Shown in pieces: positions 12,535 through 13,228 of a stretch of DNA of 13,228 nucleotides. A program made the position numbers and the translations under genes. This DNA comes from C7867-006 sp035438705 (GTDB taxonomy: Bacteria; Patescibacteriota; Minisyncoccia; Phycocordibacterales; DATDWN01), in the NCBI GenBank assembly GCA_035438705.1, contig DAORIV010000013.1, positions 1 through 13,228 on the forward strand. The letters are read 5' to 3'. How positions within the stretch are numbered: the first letter of the stretch is position 1; every line of letters begins with the position of its first letter. Under the pieces are notes generated by a model. It had not been told where the DNA came from. It searched no databases and saw nothing but the letters and a program-made list of their open reading frames with translations.

Positions 12535-13068
12535 ATGGATAATGATGAAAAATTTAAAGAAATTTTAAAAGTTCTCGGCAGTAAAAAGAACCTCCGGTTA
12601 AAATTTAAAGAGGACTTAGATAATCTTAAGAAAACCCAACTTGAGCTAATTGTCATCGCTGGAGCAACATTTTCAATATTTTTTGCATTAAACAAAGGAC
12701 CGCTTTCTTTTCATACAAAATATGGTCTAGTATTTTTAGTAATATCATTATTATCTGGCTTTATTTCAATAATTTTTGATATTACAAATAAATTTTCAAA
12801 TCACTTTTTTGATATTATTGATATAGATACTACTATTAACAAAAATTTAAATATCAACGATAAAAAACAACTTGGGATTGAGGAATGGGGAGGACCTATA
12901 ATACCCGATAGTTTTTTTAAAAATATAAATAATTTAATAGTATGGAACTATATTAGAAAAATGTTAACAGAAAAAATTATTTTTCTGTTTCAACTTACAA
13001 TTTTTATCCAATTTTTAGCATTCCTAGTCGCGATAGTTTTTATGTTATTAGGGTTGTTAAAAACTTAA
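12535..13068 (+). CDS. Small integral membrane protein of unknown function (177 aa)
   Basis: Family not recognised. A charged N-terminal segment (about 1-34, Lys/Glu/Asp/Leu-rich, helical) precedes hydrophobic segments at about 36-52 (LELIVIAGATFSIFFAL), 63-83 (YGLVFLVISLLSGFISIIF) and a long one at about 148-175, which may be one or two spans. A hydrophilic loop of about 60 residues (84-147, with EEWGGPIIP) separates the second and third segments. There is no cleavable signal peptide. Base composition is more AT-rich than the rest of the window, with many AAA, ATT and TTT codons, unlike its neighbours. The ATG at 12535 has a distant AAAGGA (12517-12522) and a TATTAT-like run just upstream, so the start is not firmly fixed. 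The gene stands alone between two tRNA ends, a common place for acquired genes. Confidence 0.68.
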   Translation: MDNDEKFKEILKVLGSKKNLRLKFKEDLDNLKKTQLELIVIAGATFSIFFALNKGPLSFHTKYGLVFLVISLLSGFISIIFDITNKFSNHFFDIIDIDTTINKNLNINDKKQLGIEEWGGPIIPDSFFKNINNLIVWNYIRKMLTEKIIFLFQLTIFIQFLAFLVAIVFMLLGLLKT

Positions 13069-13176
13069 GCTAATGAAAGTTTTTGAGCATATTCCCTTAA
13101 GTATAGCAACTTACTGTATAGTGCCTCCATATAAGGTTTGTCGTCTAATATGGTTATAATAATCTCTGGTTGGGGG

Positions 13177-13218
13177 CACAAATTAAAGAGACCTTGAAAA
13201 AGGTCTTTTTAATTTGTG
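13177..13218. terminator. 17-bp hairpin with T-rich flanks at the window end
   Basis: Arms 13177-13193 and 13202-13218 pair at all 17 positions as plus-strand RNA (one G-U), loop TTGAAAAA. On the plus strand AGACC/GGTCT followed by TTTTT is a good terminator for a transcript from the membrane gene. On the minus strand it directly follows the presumed tRNA 3' end. Between 13069 and 13176 nothing else is seen. Confidence 0.6.
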
Positions 13219-13228
13219 CGCCCGAACA
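13217..13228 (-). tRNA. Probable 3' end of a second tRNA, cut by the window edge
   Basis: On the minus strand the sequence reads TGTT, then CGGGCGC, A, CAAATTAAAAAG. The CGGGCGC acceptor arm, discriminator A and following CAA-TTAAA terminator arm copy the layout of tRNA-Lys at 12252-12270. A plus-strand tRNA is excluded because the base after GCGCCCG is A, not the invariant T8. The body of the gene is outside the window, so its identity is unknown. Confidence 0.42.

Noticed and set aside
13218..13228. Start of a plus-strand tRNA (GCGCCCG)
   Set aside because: The next bases are AA, lacking the invariant T8; the minus-strand 3' end reading with its following hairpin fits better.

Overview
The window looks like a piece of a reduced, AT-rich bacterial chromosome, most likely Candidatus Patescibacteria (CPR), probably a Parcubacteria-type lineage. 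This rests on LepA wording (IEKRKMQDQVLDSM, KMQPVRM), short housekeeping proteins, a PolA that has lost most of its proofreading domain, tight gene packing and an orphan PilB. The lineage is inferred from protein wording, not from a database search. TGA is used as a stop (holA), so the standard bacterial code fits.

Layout. A 5'-truncated lepA (+) is interrupted by a 100-N assembly gap. A minus-strand block follows: ruvB, then a structured GC-rich segment, yebC, ruvC and a 73-residue unknown. Then comes pilB (-), divergent from a GC-rich lipoprotein gene (+) that has a consensus promoter, a 29-bp dyad and a strong terminator. The + strand continues with tsaE, polA and holA. A small-gene patch follows: two overlapping-style minus genes, convergent with holA and divergent from a small HTH-like gene. 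The window ends with tRNA-Lys(UUU), a non-coding stretch, an AT-rich membrane protein gene, and what looks like the 3' end of a second tRNA on the minus strand.

How the genes fit together. Most named genes serve DNA replication and repair (ruvB, ruvC, polA, holA) or translation and tRNA modification (lepA, yebC, tsaE, tRNA-Lys). pilB powers type IV pili; no other pilus gene is present.

Two things stand out. First, several genes without a Shine-Dalgarno sequence have a -10 box ending 6-7 nt before the ATG, which predicts leaderless mRNAs; the small and lipoprotein genes instead carry good Shine-Dalgarno sites. Second, two intergenic regions (3121-3388 and about 4486-4845) look like promoter-to-terminator plus-strand transcription units for structured RNAs that I could not assign to any known family.
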